The notes: generated by a model not told the origin, from the letters alone. A stretch of DNA of 14,067 nt from Acidobacteriaceae bacterium (GCA_003136335.1 PLEA01000533.1:1-14067), one strand, 5' to 3'; counted from the first letter of the stretch, positions 5,907-13,687 are shown. Numbers and translations are program-made.

Positions 5907-7052
5907 ATGAAGATCGGAATCACTTGTTATCCGACGTACGGCGGCAGTGGAGTCGTCGCCACCGAGCTGGGACTGGAGTTGGCTCAGCGCGGACACGAAA
6001 TCCATTTCATCTCCTACGCGCAGCCCATCCGGTTGCGGGGCGAGGAACCGAACATCCATTATCACGAAGTGGAAGTGTCCCGTTACCCGCTGTTCGACTA
6101 TCCTCCCTATGATCTGGCGCTGGCGACCCGCATGGCTGAGGTCGCGCAGCTTTACGATCTCGACCTGCTGCACGTGCACTACGCCATCCCGCATTCGGTG
6201 AGCGCGCTGCTGGCGCGGCAGATGCTCGCCGAGGGACCGCGGGGGCGGCGGCTGCCATTTGTTACGACCCTGCACGGTACCGACATTACGCTGGTTGGGC
6301 TCGACCGTTCTTACCTGCCGATCACACGTTACTCGATTGAGCAGAGCGACGGCGTTACCGCGATTTCGAATTACCTGCGTGACCGCACGCAGCGCGTCTT
6401 CGACGTAAAGAATAGCATTGAGGTGATTTATAACTCGGTGAATTGCGATGTCTACTGCCGCAATCAGGAGACGAACGCAGAGATGCGAGCGGAGTACGCG
6501 CCCAACGGGGAACGCGTGCTGGTGCATCTCTCGAATTTCCGTCCAGTCAAGCGTCTTACCGACGTGATCGAGATCTTCGACCGGGTCCACAAGACAATTC
6601 CGTCAAAGTTACTGCTCATCGGAGATGGGCCAGACCGTTCCGTCGCCGAGTGGCTGGCCGTGCAAAAGGGCATTCACGATGACGTGCTGTTTCTGGGAAA
6701 GCAGGATCAGATTCAGGAAAAGCTTTCCGTCGCCGACATCATGCTGATTCCTAGCGAACTGGAATCGTTTGGGCTCGCCGCGCTGGAGGCTATGGCTTGC
6801 GAGGTGGTTCCCATCTCCACGCGGGCGGGCGGCGTGCCGGAGGTCATCGACCACGGAAAAACTGGCTACCTCGCCGACGTGGGCGATGTGGAAACGATGG
6901 CGCGTTACGCGATTGAATTGCTGAGCAACGAGCAGCATCTGCGGGAAATGGGCAAGCAGGCGCGGGCGGTCGCGATGGAGCGTTTCTGTTCCACCAAAAT
7001 TGTGAAGCAGTACGAGGATTTTTACCGGCGCGTGCTCGAGCGCTCGGCGTAG
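5907..7052 (+). CDS. bshA: BshA, N-acetyl-alpha-D-glucosaminyl L-malate synthase
   Basis: A GT-B, GT4-family glycosyltransferase of 381 residues that joins UDP-GlcNAc to L-malate, the first step of bacillithiol synthesis in the cytosol. The sequence is characteristic from its first residues (MKIGITCYPTYGGSG, with the glycine-rich loop at 12-15). It continues with TLHGTD at 121-126, NFRPVKR at 210-216 for phosphate binding, LLIGDGPD at 236-243, and the EX7E pair E286 and E294 in ELESFGLAALE. The start at 5907 is chosen because the family begins with MKIG; in-frame ATGs at 5823 and 5874 would add an unconserved tail. bshB and bshC are not in the window. The 3' end overlaps the convergent kinase gene by 31 bp. 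Confidence 0.92.
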   Translation: MKIGITCYPTYGGSGVVATELGLELAQRGHEIHFISYAQPIRLRGEEPNIHYHEVEVSRYPLFDYPPYDLALATRMAEVAQLYDLDLLHVHYAIPHSVSALLARQMLAEGPRGRRLPFVTTLHGTDITLVGLDRSYLPITRYSIEQSDGVTAISNYLRDRTQRVFDVKNSIEVIYNSVNCDVYCRNQETNAEMRAEYAPNGERVLVHLSNFRPVKRLTDVIEIFDRVHKTIPSKLLLIGDGPDRSVAEWLAVQKGIHDDVLFLGKQDQIQEKLSVADIMLIPSELESFGLAALEAMACEVVPISTRAGGVPEVIDHGKTGYLADVGDVETMARYAIELLSNEQHLREMGKQARAVAMERFCSTKIVKQYEDFYRRVLERSA

Positions 7053-8374
7053 AAGCCCTCAGGCACGGCGGCTTCATGGTTCAGTACGGGCAGCCGCAGG
7101 CGGATGAGAGTTCCCTTCCCTTCGTGACTGTCGATGGTCATGCGCGCCGTGTCGCCATAGAGCACCTGCAGCCGCTCCGAAATATTTGCCATGCCGATGC
7201 CCATTCCCGCCCAGCTGCTGCTTTCCTCCAGTTGAGCCCCGCCCATTCCGACACCGTCATCTTCGACTTCAATGATGAGACGCGAATCGACGACGCGACT
7301 CCGCAGGTAGACGCTGCCGCCTTCGACCTTCGGGGACAATCCATGCTTGATGCAGTTCTCGACTAGCGGCTGAAGCAACATGCTGGGCACTACCACATCG
7401 AGTGACGCGGGATCGAATTCCTTGACGACTCGCAGTTTGTCCCGCCCAAACCGCACTACTTCGATGTCGAGATAGTTGTCGATGAATTCGAATTCTTCGC
7501 GTAAGGGCGCAAAGGCCTCGCCGCTGTTCAGCAAACGCCGCAAAATTGTAGCCAGCTTAAAGATCACATCCCGCGCCATGTCCGGGTCGAACCGGACTAG
7601 CGACGAGATCGAGTTCAGAGTGTTGAACAAGAAGTGCGGGTTGATCTGATTCTGCAGCGCCTCCATGCGCGCGTGCAGCAGCAGGCGTTCCTGTTCTTCC
7701 AGTTTGATCTGGATGCGCACGCTATTGAAAATCTTCAACTCGATGCCGATCGCCGCCACGCTCGCGGCGTAGATAGCGCTATATACCCAGTAGTTGTCGG
7801 GACTCTCGATGCTGAAGATGGAACGCGGGAAGTGTTGCGCCAATTGCGTTTGCACGAAACGCAAACCGATCACGGTCCAGAAGAACATGATCTGCCAGTC
7901 AATCAAGCGGGGACGTGGCAGATTGCGTCGAATGATGCGAAAGATGCTTAGATCGATGAACGGCGAGAACGACCAGATGTCGTCTTTGTCGACAGCCATG
8001 GTACGGAGTTGGCCGGCGAGAAAGCCAGAAAGCACGTCAAACGGCATCGCGGCCCACTCGCCATGCAGCAGAGCGGGAATTCCCACCAGAACTCCGCCCA
8101 GCGATCCGGCCCAGCGACCGCCGATCACTCCCAGCAGAAGCGCGGTTTCAAAACTCAGGTCGCCCGCCAGAAAATTCTTCTGAACAATTCGGATCCAGAC
8201 GCCACCCATGATCGGCAGGCCGAACCAGAGGACCAAGTACACTTTCTGCCGGAATGTGCGCTCGTCGCGAAACAGCAAAGACTTGAATTCCTTGGAGCTG
8301 ACCAGATTGGCGGAAACGGTCGTAGCGACGCCCAGCATGAGCAGCAAATTGATAAGGATGAGCCGGGGTTCCAT
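7022..8374 (-). CDS. LytS-type sensor histidine kinase
   Basis: A membrane kinase of the LytS/His_kinase family (about 450 residues from the ATG at 8374). The N-terminal 200 residues carry several hydrophobic segments: LILINLLLMLGVATTVSA, VYLVLWFGLPIMGG, and an Ala/Gly-rich stretch through LLHGEW that resembles the 5TMR-LYT sensor. A linker with a coiled segment (KLEEQERLLLHARMEALQNQ) leads to the phosphoacceptor INPHFLFNTLNSI, with the histidine at residue 247. The ATP-binding part shows an N box (LVENCIKHG), VEDDGVGMG and GIGMANISERL. No LytR-type regulator is adjacent, so it is an orphan here. The start is uncertain: a GTG at 8455 would place it 12 bp after the dehydrogenase stop but has no ribosome binding site. 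ATG 8374 puts the first membrane helix straight after the start. Its last 31 bp overlap the end of bshA. Confidence 0.88.
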   Translation of the reverse strand: MEPRLILINLLLMLGVATTVSANLVSSKEFKSLLFRDERTFRQKVYLVLWFGLPIMGGVWIRIVQKNFLAGDLSFETALLLGVIGGRWAGSLGGVLVGIPALLHGEWAAMPFDVLSGFLAGQLRTMAVDKDDIWSFSPFIDLSIFRIIRRNLPRPRLIDWQIMFFWTVIGLRFVQTQLAQHFPRSIFSIESPDNYWVYSAIYAASVAAIGIELKIFNSVRIQIKLEEQERLLLHARMEALQNQINPHFLFNTLNSISSLVRFDPDMARDVIFKLATILRRLLNSGEAFAPLREEFEFIDNYLDIEVVRFGRDKLRVVKEFDPASLDVVVPSMLLQPLVENCIKHGLSPKVEGGSVYLRSRVVDSRLIIEVEDDGVGMGGAQLEESSSWAGMGIGMANISERLQVLYGDTARMTIDSHEGKGTLIRLRLPVLNHEAAVPEGFYAERSSTRR

Positions 8375-8467
8375 GAGATTCGTTTCGTGAATTGCCAGAA
8401 TAACGCTGCCAGGGTCAATCTGCGCCGATAAACGGCGACCAGAAAACTGTAGCACGAAGCCGGGCGC

Positions 8468-9454
8468 TTAATATCCCTTCTGCTTGTCGACCACAAACCG
8501 CAAAGGCTGCCGCTGCAGGTAACGCCGAAGATTATCGGAAAACAGCTCGTAGTGCCGGTGCCAGAGCTTGTCGGTCAGGCCGGCGGTATGCGGCGTGATC
8601 AGCAGGTTCTCGACGCCCCAGAGCGGAGAATCCGCCGGCAGCGGCTCCCGCTCAAACACATCGAGCGCCGCCCCGGCAATGCGTCGCGAGCGAAGGGCCT
8701 CGACCAACGCGGCCTCGTCCACCTGCGGCCCACGCCCCACATTGATCAGGCAAGCTCCGGGTTTCATGACGGCAAAACGGTCGGCGTTGATCAGCCCCTG
8801 AGTCGCAGCAATCAGCGGAGCGGCCAGTACGACGTAATCGGATTGCTTGAGCATCTCATCGGTCGCCCGTGGGGCAAAGACTGTTTCCACTCCCTCTGGC
8901 TTCTCCTTCTCTACGTTCTCGCGCACCGCGATCACGCACATCCCTAGGGCGGACGCCATCTGCGCGACTCGCCGTCCAATGCTCCCCAGACCAATCAGGC
9001 CCAAGGTTGCACCGGCAATTTCGCGCGGACGTGCGCCCTCATTCCACATCACTTCCTGGCCCCAGATGTGTTTCTGCTGCAACCCCGCAGCCTGCGGAAT
9101 CTTCTTCGCCAGCGCGAAGATCAAAGCCATCACATGTTCGGCGACCACCGGGCCGTGCACTTCACGTGAGTTGGTCAGCAGGACGTCGCTATTCACCAGT
9201 TCCGCAAACAGCAACTGATGCACGGCCGCCGAGGGCGCGTGGATCCATCGCAGGTTTGGCGCAACCGCAAATTGCTCCGGCCGCAGCGAGATCGTGAAAA
9301 TGATTTCCGCCTCGCGCAGGTCTTCCGCGACGCCTTCGTAGTTATCGCGTTGCGTGACCTGCAGTTGCGGAAACTCTTGCAACAATCGCTGCCCAAACCA
9401 CGCGGGAACATTCCACAGATCAAACCGATGATGCACAACGATCAGCAGCTTCAT
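8468..9454 (-). CDS. D-2-hydroxyacid dehydrogenase
   Basis: A 328-residue NAD(P)-dependent oxidoreductase that interconverts 2-oxoacids and D-2-hydroxyacids. The Rossmann motif is GLGSIG at 155-160. The catalytic triad is R241 in NVGRG, E270 in FEREPLP and H289 in ITPHTAG, all in the usual order. At the end of the second strand of the nucleotide fold, where NAD enzymes have aspartate, the sequence reads VIAVREN; R178 suggests NADPH preference as in glyoxylate/hydroxypyruvate reductases of the GhrA type. Substrate cannot be told from sequence. No Shine-Dalgarno precedes the ATG. It is followed closely on the same strand by the LytS-type kinase, so they may be cotranscribed. Confidence 0.9.
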   Translation of the reverse strand: MKLLIVVHHRFDLWNVPAWFGQRLLQEFPQLQVTQRDNYEGVAEDLREAEIIFTISLRPEQFAVAPNLRWIHAPSAAVHQLLFAELVNSDVLLTNSREVHGPVVAEHVMALIFALAKKIPQAAGLQQKHIWGQEVMWNEGARPREIAGATLGLIGLGSIGRRVAQMASALGMCVIAVRENVEKEKPEGVETVFAPRATDEMLKQSDYVVLAAPLIAATQGLINADRFAVMKPGACLINVGRGPQVDEAALVEALRSRRIAGAALDVFEREPLPADSPLWGVENLLITPHTAGLTDKLWHRHYELFSDNLRRYLQRQPLRFVVDKQKGY

Positions 9455-9468
9455 AGTTGTGACAGTAT

Positions 9469-9538
9469 CCGTTCCGATGGAGTCATCCTAACCGGAGCCG
9501 CTTTTTAGGCGGCGGGAAGGATCTCGCGCGCGGAACGG
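9469..9538. repeat. Separated inverted repeat and hairpin between proC and the dehydrogenase
   Basis: CCGTTCCG (9469-9476) and CGGAACGG (9531-9538) are perfect inverted copies 54 bp apart. Between them GCCGC (9497-9501), loop TTTTTAG, GCGGC (9509-9513) forms a small stem. It could stop or pause transcription leaving proC on the minus strand, but no T-run follows the stem on that strand. Confidence 0.35.
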
Positions 9539-9573
9539 TAAAATGTATGAAAGGCGGAAAATCTCCCCTTGCT

Positions 9574-10398
9574 TCAGCCGTACGCCAGCTCCTTCGCGCG
9601 CTGCGCGGCCTTCACTACCGCTTTGATTAGCGTGACGCGCAGCTTCCCTTCTTCCAGTTCCATGATGGCGTCAATAGTGCAGCCCGCGGGGGTGGTGACC
9701 GCGTCCTTGAGCAACGCGGGATGATCTCCCGTCTCGAGCACCACCCGGGCCGCGCCCATGGTGGTCTGCGCGGCCAGCAGCGTCGCGATATCACGAGGCA
9801 GTCCCACCTTCACGCCCGCCTCCGCCAGCGATTCGAGAATAATGTAGATGTAAGCCGGCCCGCTGGCGGAAAGTGCCGTCACCGCGTCCATGTGTTTCTC
9901 GTCGACCACGACCGTTCTTCCCACCACATCAAACATGTGGCAGGTCAGGGCCACGTCTTCCGCACTGGCATGCTTGCCTTTACAGATCGCCGTCATCCCT
10001 GCTCCCAGCTGGCACGGAGTATTGGGCATGGCGCGGATCACCGGAACGTTCGGTGGCAGGTTTTTTTCGATCATGGAAGTGGGCACCGACGCCGCCACCG
10101 ACACGATCATCTGCTGCGACGTGATGTGACCACTGATCTCGCGCACGACTTCTTCGACCACTTGCGGCTTCACTGCAATCACAATAATGTCGGCGCCTTT
10201 GACGGCCTCGACGTTATTGGTGCCGACTTTCACTTTCAGTTTCGTGGTCAGCGCCTTGGCCCGCTCCTCATGCGCTACGGTTGCGCGGGTTGACTTTGGT
10301 GAAAGCGAACCGTTTTTCAATAAAGCCTGCAGAATGATGCCGCCCATCTTGCCCGCACCCAGGAACGCCACTTTCTTCCCTGCCAGATCATTGGCCAT
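9574..10398 (-). CDS. proC: Pyrroline-5-carboxylate reductase
   Basis: A 274-residue cytosolic enzyme that makes the last step of proline synthesis, reducing 1-pyrroline-5-carboxylate with NADPH. The start is ATG 10398, chosen because GAGG precedes it by about seven bases and MANDLAGKKVAFLGAG puts the Rossmann strand at the N-terminus; a longer open frame runs upstream into galE but is not conserved. Visible motifs are GAGKMG (14-19), IAVKPQ (74-79), MPNTP (124-128), ALSASGPAY (175-183) and the family signature DAVTTPAGCTIDAI (232-245). The length is normal. It follows galE by 38 bp on the same strand and is probably cotranscribed with it. Confidence 0.95.
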   Translation of the reverse strand: MANDLAGKKVAFLGAGKMGGIILQALLKNGSLSPKSTRATVAHEERAKALTTKLKVKVGTNNVEAVKGADIIVIAVKPQVVEEVVREISGHITSQQMIVSVAASVPTSMIEKNLPPNVPVIRAMPNTPCQLGAGMTAICKGKHASAEDVALTCHMFDVVGRTVVVDEKHMDAVTALSASGPAYIYIILESLAEAGVKVGLPRDIATLLAAQTTMGAARVVLETGDHPALLKDAVTTPAGCTIDAIMELEEGKLRVTLIKAVVKAAQRAKELAYG

Positions 10399-10436
10399 AA
10401 ATCCCTCTACCTGCCTTGCCCGCGCTGATTCAACAT

Positions 10437-11435
10437 TTAACTCATTTCGATGAAACGTTGCGACGCCGAATCCGCTTTTTGTCGCTGCATCCAATTCCAC
10501 GCTGTGGTCACCACGTCGTGCAACCCGCGCGTCGCCTTCCACTGCAACAGCGCCTGCGCTTTCGCCGGATTCGCCACCAGCCTCGGCGGATCTCCCGGAC
10601 GCCGCGGTACCATCTTGCGAGGCACGGGCTTTCCGGTCACTTTCTCGACCGCAGAGATCACTTCCTGCACCGACGCTCCGATCCCTGTCCCCACATTGAC
10701 GGCAAAGCTTTCCTTCTCTGCCGCCAGGTGGTCCAGAGCCTTTATATGCGCGCTCGCCAGATCGTTCACGTGGATGTAGTCGCGGATGCAGGTTCCATCC
10801 GGCGTCGGATAATCCGACCCAAATACTTGCAACTCGGGCCCCAGCCTCGCTGCCGCACGCAGAGCCACCGGAATCAAATGCGTCTCGGGTTCGTGCAACT
10901 CGCCGATCTCTCCGCTATCCTCCGCTCCGGCCGCGTTAAAGTAGCGCAGGCTGGCATAACGAAATCCGTAGGCGCGGTCATACGCCTCCAGCGCCTGCTC
11001 AAAGAATAACTTCGAAACGCCATAAGGATTCACCGGCTGCCGCGGCGCGTTCTCCTCGATCGGAACCTTCGCCGGGTCGCCGTAAACGGCGCAGGTGGAA
11101 GAAAAAATGATCTTCTTGACTCCTGCGTCGAGAGCCGCGTTCAGCAAAGAAAGGCCGCCTTCAACATTGTTATGGAAATACTTTCTCGGGTTGGTCACCG
11201 ACTCGCCGACATAGGCGTGCGCAGCGAAGTGCATGATGGCATCGATCCGCGGCAACACTCGCGCCAATGCGGCCGCGTCGAGCACGTCGCCCTTGACCAG
11301 TTCAAACCCTGCGGCCAGAAATTCGTATCCGGTGCTGAGATTGTCGAAAATTATCACTTCATGCCCCGCGCGCTTCAGCGCCCGCGCCGCGTGACTGCCG
11401 ATATATCCAGCACCACCGATCACCAGAACGACCAT
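10437..11435 (-). CDS. galE: UDP-glucose 4-epimerase
   Basis: A short-chain dehydrogenase-type epimerase of 332 residues that interconverts UDP-glucose and UDP-galactose with tightly bound NAD, supplying galactose for surface glycans. Motifs: GGAGYIG at 7-13, IFDNLS at 29-34 (D31 contacts the NAD ribose), catalytic T114 in FSSTCAVYGD, YGVSK with Y138 and K142, and CIRDYIHVNDLASAH at 216-230. The start is the ATG at 11435, with AGGA eight bases upstream. An ATG two codons earlier (11441) is too close to that site, and TTG 11453 would include the site itself in the coding sequence. It is the first gene of a likely galE-proC pair. Confidence 0.94.
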   Translation of the reverse strand: MVVLVIGGAGYIGSHAARALKRAGHEVIIFDNLSTGYEFLAAGFELVKGDVLDAAALARVLPRIDAIMHFAAHAYVGESVTNPRKYFHNNVEGGLSLLNAALDAGVKKIIFSSTCAVYGDPAKVPIEENAPRQPVNPYGVSKLFFEQALEAYDRAYGFRYASLRYFNAAGAEDSGEIGELHEPETHLIPVALRAAARLGPELQVFGSDYPTPDGTCIRDYIHVNDLASAHIKALDHLAAEKESFAVNVGTGIGASVQEVISAVEKVTGKPVPRKMVPRRPGDPPRLVANPAKAQALLQWKATRGLHDVVTTAWNWMQRQKADSASQRFIEMS

Positions 11436-11576
11436 GCTCATTATCCTTTCCAAGGAAAGCTCAACACCAGTGGCACGTCAAGCGCAGGCGTCCACGGTAA
11501 TTTCCCATGGCTTCATGGTTACTGGAATACATGCCAGAACCGGGCGAGGAGTGAGAATGATTGTACACAGAACGGA

Positions 11577-11582
11577 ATTATA
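11577..11582 (-). promoter_or_regulatory. Candidate -10 box for galE-proC
   Basis: A perfect TATAAT on the minus strand about 140 bp upstream of galE, with a TACAAT 12 bp further downstream (11560-11565). No good -35 hexamer stands at 16-18 bp from either, so this is only a candidate. Confidence 0.22.
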
Positions 11583-11630
11583 CGGGCTCAAGCGTCGCGC
11601 ACCGCGCGTGGACGGCACATGGCTGAGCAG

Positions 11631-11728
11631 GTCGTAGAGACAAAGCTTGCTTTGCTGGCAGCGCCTCGGACGTCCCGGGGACGGCGTTGGTGGGCCGGGC
11701 AAGACGTTGCAAGCAACGTCTCTACGAC
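11631..11728. repeat. 98-bp REP-like structured repeat
   Basis: In the 352-bp gap between divergent galE and the membrane-protein gene, perfect 11-bp inverted arms GTCGTAGAGAC (11631-11641) and GTCTCTACGAC (11718-11728) enclose further stems. These are CAAAGC-TT-GCTTTG (11641-11654), CGTCCC-G-GGGACG in the centre, and GACGTTGC-AA-GCAACGTC (11703-11720), which shares three bases with the outer arm. The two side stems occupy equivalent places in the two halves yet differ in sequence while each stays self-complementary, a compensatory pattern. This resembles dispersed intergenic repeats (REP/MITE class). The remainder of the gap holds no gene I can support. Confidence 0.7.
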
Positions 11729-11787
11729 ACATACTCCCTCTTTCCCTGGCGGCCTGCTAACATGTCCCGATCCTTCTGGGAGGTCCC

Positions 11788-12924
11788 GTGGAAACCGAAC
11801 TGCCGCCCGATCGTGGACCGGAATTCGGAGTAGCGTCCGACCCTGTGCCTCGGCAATCAGCGCCTGCCCCGGCGGTGGTTCCTGTGGTCCCCGCACCGCT
11901 GATCCCAGAGGCGCACGGCTATCGCGATCGCGGTACGGGCCTGGTCGTCTTCGGTGTGTTTCAGATCATCCTGGGATTGCTGGCCGCGCTGATGGTGCCG
12001 CTCGCGGCATTCGGTGCATTCATGTCGCGCCTCACTGCTGACGGAGCGAAGCGCCCCGGCCAGTTCATCTCAGGAGTTGCCAGCTACGCATTCCTTGCGG
12101 CCGGGCTGGTTGGACTGGGCATCGGATCGGTGCAAATGAAGCGCTGGGCGCGTGCGCTCACGCTGGTCAGTTCCTGGTACTGGCTGATCATGGGCGCGCT
12201 CATCACAGTCCTGCTGACCGCGGTGCTGCCGGTAGCCATGCGGAGCGCGCTGGCGCAGGCGCAACAGAATGCCCCCGGAGGACCGCTGCCAGCCGTATCC
12301 ACGGGGGTAATGGCCGTAATCCTGACGCTCATTATTGTTTTTGCCGCTTTCTTTCTGGTGTTGGTGCCGATCGCTTTTGTCATTTTCTATAGCCGCAAAG
12401 ATGTCGCCGAGACCTGCCGCCGTCGCGATCCGATCGAGCGCTGGACCGACCGAACGCCCTTGCCGGTGCTGGGCGCCAGCGTCGTCCTCGCCATTGGGGC
12501 GCTCTACCTATTAGTAGTCGGGATTACGACTCCGGTGTTTCCCTTCTTCGGACAATATCTCACTGGAATCCCAGGTTCAGCGTGTTTTGTCGCAACAGCC
12601 GCGCTCGATGCCTATCTCGCCGTCGCGCTCTTCCGTCTGCAATCTTCCGGCTGGTGGATCGCCACGGTCACCATACCCATCCGCCTGTTGTCCATGGCGC
12701 TCACTTACGCGAGGGCAAACATCATGCAGGCATATTCAAGGATGGGCATGTCGGATGCGCAATTGAAGATGCTCAGCTCGAATCCAATGTTTCGCGGTCA
12801 TGTCCTGGTGTGGTGGAGTCTGATTTCGATAATGCTGCTTTTCGGCTACCTGTTATGGCTGAAGCGGTATTTCAAAACGCCAGCATCCGCGCGCGTCGAT
12901 GCGCTCCCGGCGCAGGTTGGATAA
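11788..12924 (+). CDS. Polytopic membrane protein of unknown function
   Basis: A 378-residue protein starts at GTG 11788 behind GGGAGG. The first 45 residues are Pro/Ala/Val-rich and probably cytosolic and flexible. About seven or eight membrane segments follow, near residues 50-80, 98-116, 124-150, 172-201, 226-248, 262-284, 288-306 and 338-358. Between segments four and five is a short basic polar loop (RKDVAETCRRRDPIERW). I recognise no catalytic or transport motif. It is 56 bp upstream of the pterin dehydratase gene on the same strand and may be cotranscribed, but nothing links their functions. Confidence 0.8.
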   Translation: METELPPDRGPEFGVASDPVPRQSAPAPAVVPVVPAPLIPEAHGYRDRGTGLVVFGVFQIILGLLAALMVPLAAFGAFMSRLTADGAKRPGQFISGVASYAFLAAGLVGLGIGSVQMKRWARALTLVSSWYWLIMGALITVLLTAVLPVAMRSALAQAQQNAPGGPLPAVSTGVMAVILTLIIVFAAFFLVLVPIAFVIFYSRKDVAETCRRRDPIERWTDRTPLPVLGASVVLAIGALYLLVVGITTPVFPFFGQYLTGIPGSACFVATAALDAYLAVALFRLQSSGWWIATVTIPIRLLSMALTYARANIMQAYSRMGMSDAQLKMLSSNPMFRGHVLVWWSLISIMLLFGYLLWLKRYFKTPASARVDALPAQVG

Positions 12925-12980
12925 AACCTTCGTTCACCGTTGGATTGACGACTGCGCTTCAGAGTTTTTTGGGAGAGCTT

Positions 12981-13316
12981 ATGACCGAGCAACTTGCCGA
13001 CAAGAAATGCATACCCTGCCGCGGAGGCATTCCGCCGCTCAAGGGCAAGGAACTGGAGAAGTTACAGCAGAGCGTCCCCAAGTGGATGGTCTACGATGAA
13101 CATCACATTCACCGAGAGTTCAAATTCCCGGACTTCAAGCAGGCGCTGGAGTTCGTCAATCGAGTGGGGGCGCTGGCCGAGGAGCAGGGACATCACCCAG
13201 ATATTCTGCTGGCCTGGGGCAAAGCCGGGATTACGCTGTGGACGCACAAGATTGACGGCCTGACCGAGAGCGACTTCATCATGGCGGCGAAGATTGACCG
13301 GCTGAGCGCAACATAG
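12981..13316 (+). CDS. phhB: 4a-hydroxytetrahydrobiopterin dehydratase (PCD/DCoH family)
   Basis: A small protein of 111 residues that dehydrates 4a-hydroxy-tetrahydropterin, recycling the cofactor of aromatic amino acid hydroxylases; family members also assist in molybdopterin contexts. The start at ATG 12981 has GGGAGAG just upstream. The diagnostic residues are EEQGHHPD (H71, H72, D74) and LWTHKIDGLTESDF (H89, D98), ending in AAKID as in the family. Two cysteines near the N-terminus (CIPC, residues 10-13) look like a small redox or metal pair and occur in some bacterial members. No phenylalanine hydroxylase gene is in the window. Confidence 0.9.
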   Translation: MTEQLADKKCIPCRGGIPPLKGKELEKLQQSVPKWMVYDEHHIHREFKFPDFKQALEFVNRVGALAEEQGHHPDILLAWGKAGITLWTHKIDGLTESDFIMAAKIDRLSAT

Positions 13317-13387
13317 ATTAAAACCCATTGCAGAAAAGGCCCGCCAGGGCCCTTACGGCCTAATCGGGGTTCGTCCAACTTCGTCAG

Positions 13388-13409
13388 CGGCTCAATTATT
13401 ATTGAGCCG
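13388..13409 (+). promoter_or_regulatory. Perfect hairpin touching a ribosome binding site
   Basis: CGGCTCAAT (13388-13396), loop TATT, ATTGAGCCG (13401-13409): a nine-base-pair stem. Its 3' end includes the first G of GGAG (13409-13412), the candidate ribosome binding site of the small reading frame at 13421. It is not followed by a T-run, so it is not a standard terminator. The fold could lower translation of that frame or act as a stability element at the 3' end of the phhB transcript. Confidence 0.5.
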
Positions 13410-13420
13410 GAGTAAGAATC

Positions 13421-13597
13421 ATGTTGAACGAAAACTACCAGGCAGGCAAATATTGCTCGCGTGCTGCTAAGACGGTTAGATGGCGCCTTACGGAATCACT
13501 GGCCGCAGGGGCCGCAGGGCCCGCAGGGCTGGCAGAGCTGGCAGGGCCTGGAGAGTGGACGCGGAAGGCTGCCAAGAGTATACTCCGCCTCGATTAA
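13421..13597 (+). CDS. Possible small ORF, 58 residues with collagen-like triplets
   Basis: An open frame from ATG 13421 to TAA 13597, with GGAG eight bases upstream. The protein is basic at both ends and contains a central run of x-Ala-Gly triplets at residues 28-45 (AAG, AAG, PAG, LAE, LAG, PGE), encoded by a nine-base tandem repeat. There is no signal peptide or membrane helix. I know no family for it. In favour: a usable start site, a well-placed hairpin, and a repeat unit that is a multiple of three. Against: short length and no similarity to anything I know. It fills part of the 371-bp gap between phhB and the next gene; the rest of that gap holds only the hairpin and a 10-bp palindrome (13652-13661). 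Confidence 0.33.
   Translation: MLNENYQAGKYCSRAAKTVRWRLTESLAAGAAGPAGLAELAGPGEWTRKAAKSILRLD
13503..13547 (+). repeat. Nine-base tandem repeat, five units
   Basis: Units CCGCAGGGG, CCGCAGGGC, CCGCAGGGC, TGGCAGAGC and TGGCAGGGC follow head to tail. The first three are nearly identical and the last two share a variant. The unit length keeps the reading frame of the small ORF and encodes Gly-containing triplets. Confidence 0.8.
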
Positions 13598-13687
13598 CAA
13601 CGACCCAGGGATAAGCTCCTCACCGGCGAAGGGCTGAGTTTGGTTCCGCGTTGGCCGGCCACAGATAATTCTCTAAGAGGTGGGTCA

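Noticed and set aside
5775..6590. Long open frame antisense to bshA (271 codons)
   Set aside because: It mirrors the codon pattern of the high-GC bshA gene, has no recognisable motif and no ribosome binding site.
11172..12041. Long plus-strand open frame across the galE start, the REP-like repeat and the next gene
   Set aside because: It crosses the unrelated repeat and two real genes; composition and motifs do not support a protein.
12582..12980. Upstream in-frame extension of the pterin dehydratase
   Set aside because: The extension lies within the membrane-protein gene in another frame. The family begins close to the ATG at 12981, which has its own ribosome binding site.
13331..13360. 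Intrinsic terminator after phhB
   Set aside because: A GGCCC-GCCA-GGGCC stem is present, but it is short and not followed by a T-run.
13388..13409. Terminator role for the perfect hairpin
   Set aside because: The bases after it read GAGTAAGAATC, without a T-run, and a possible start site follows directly.
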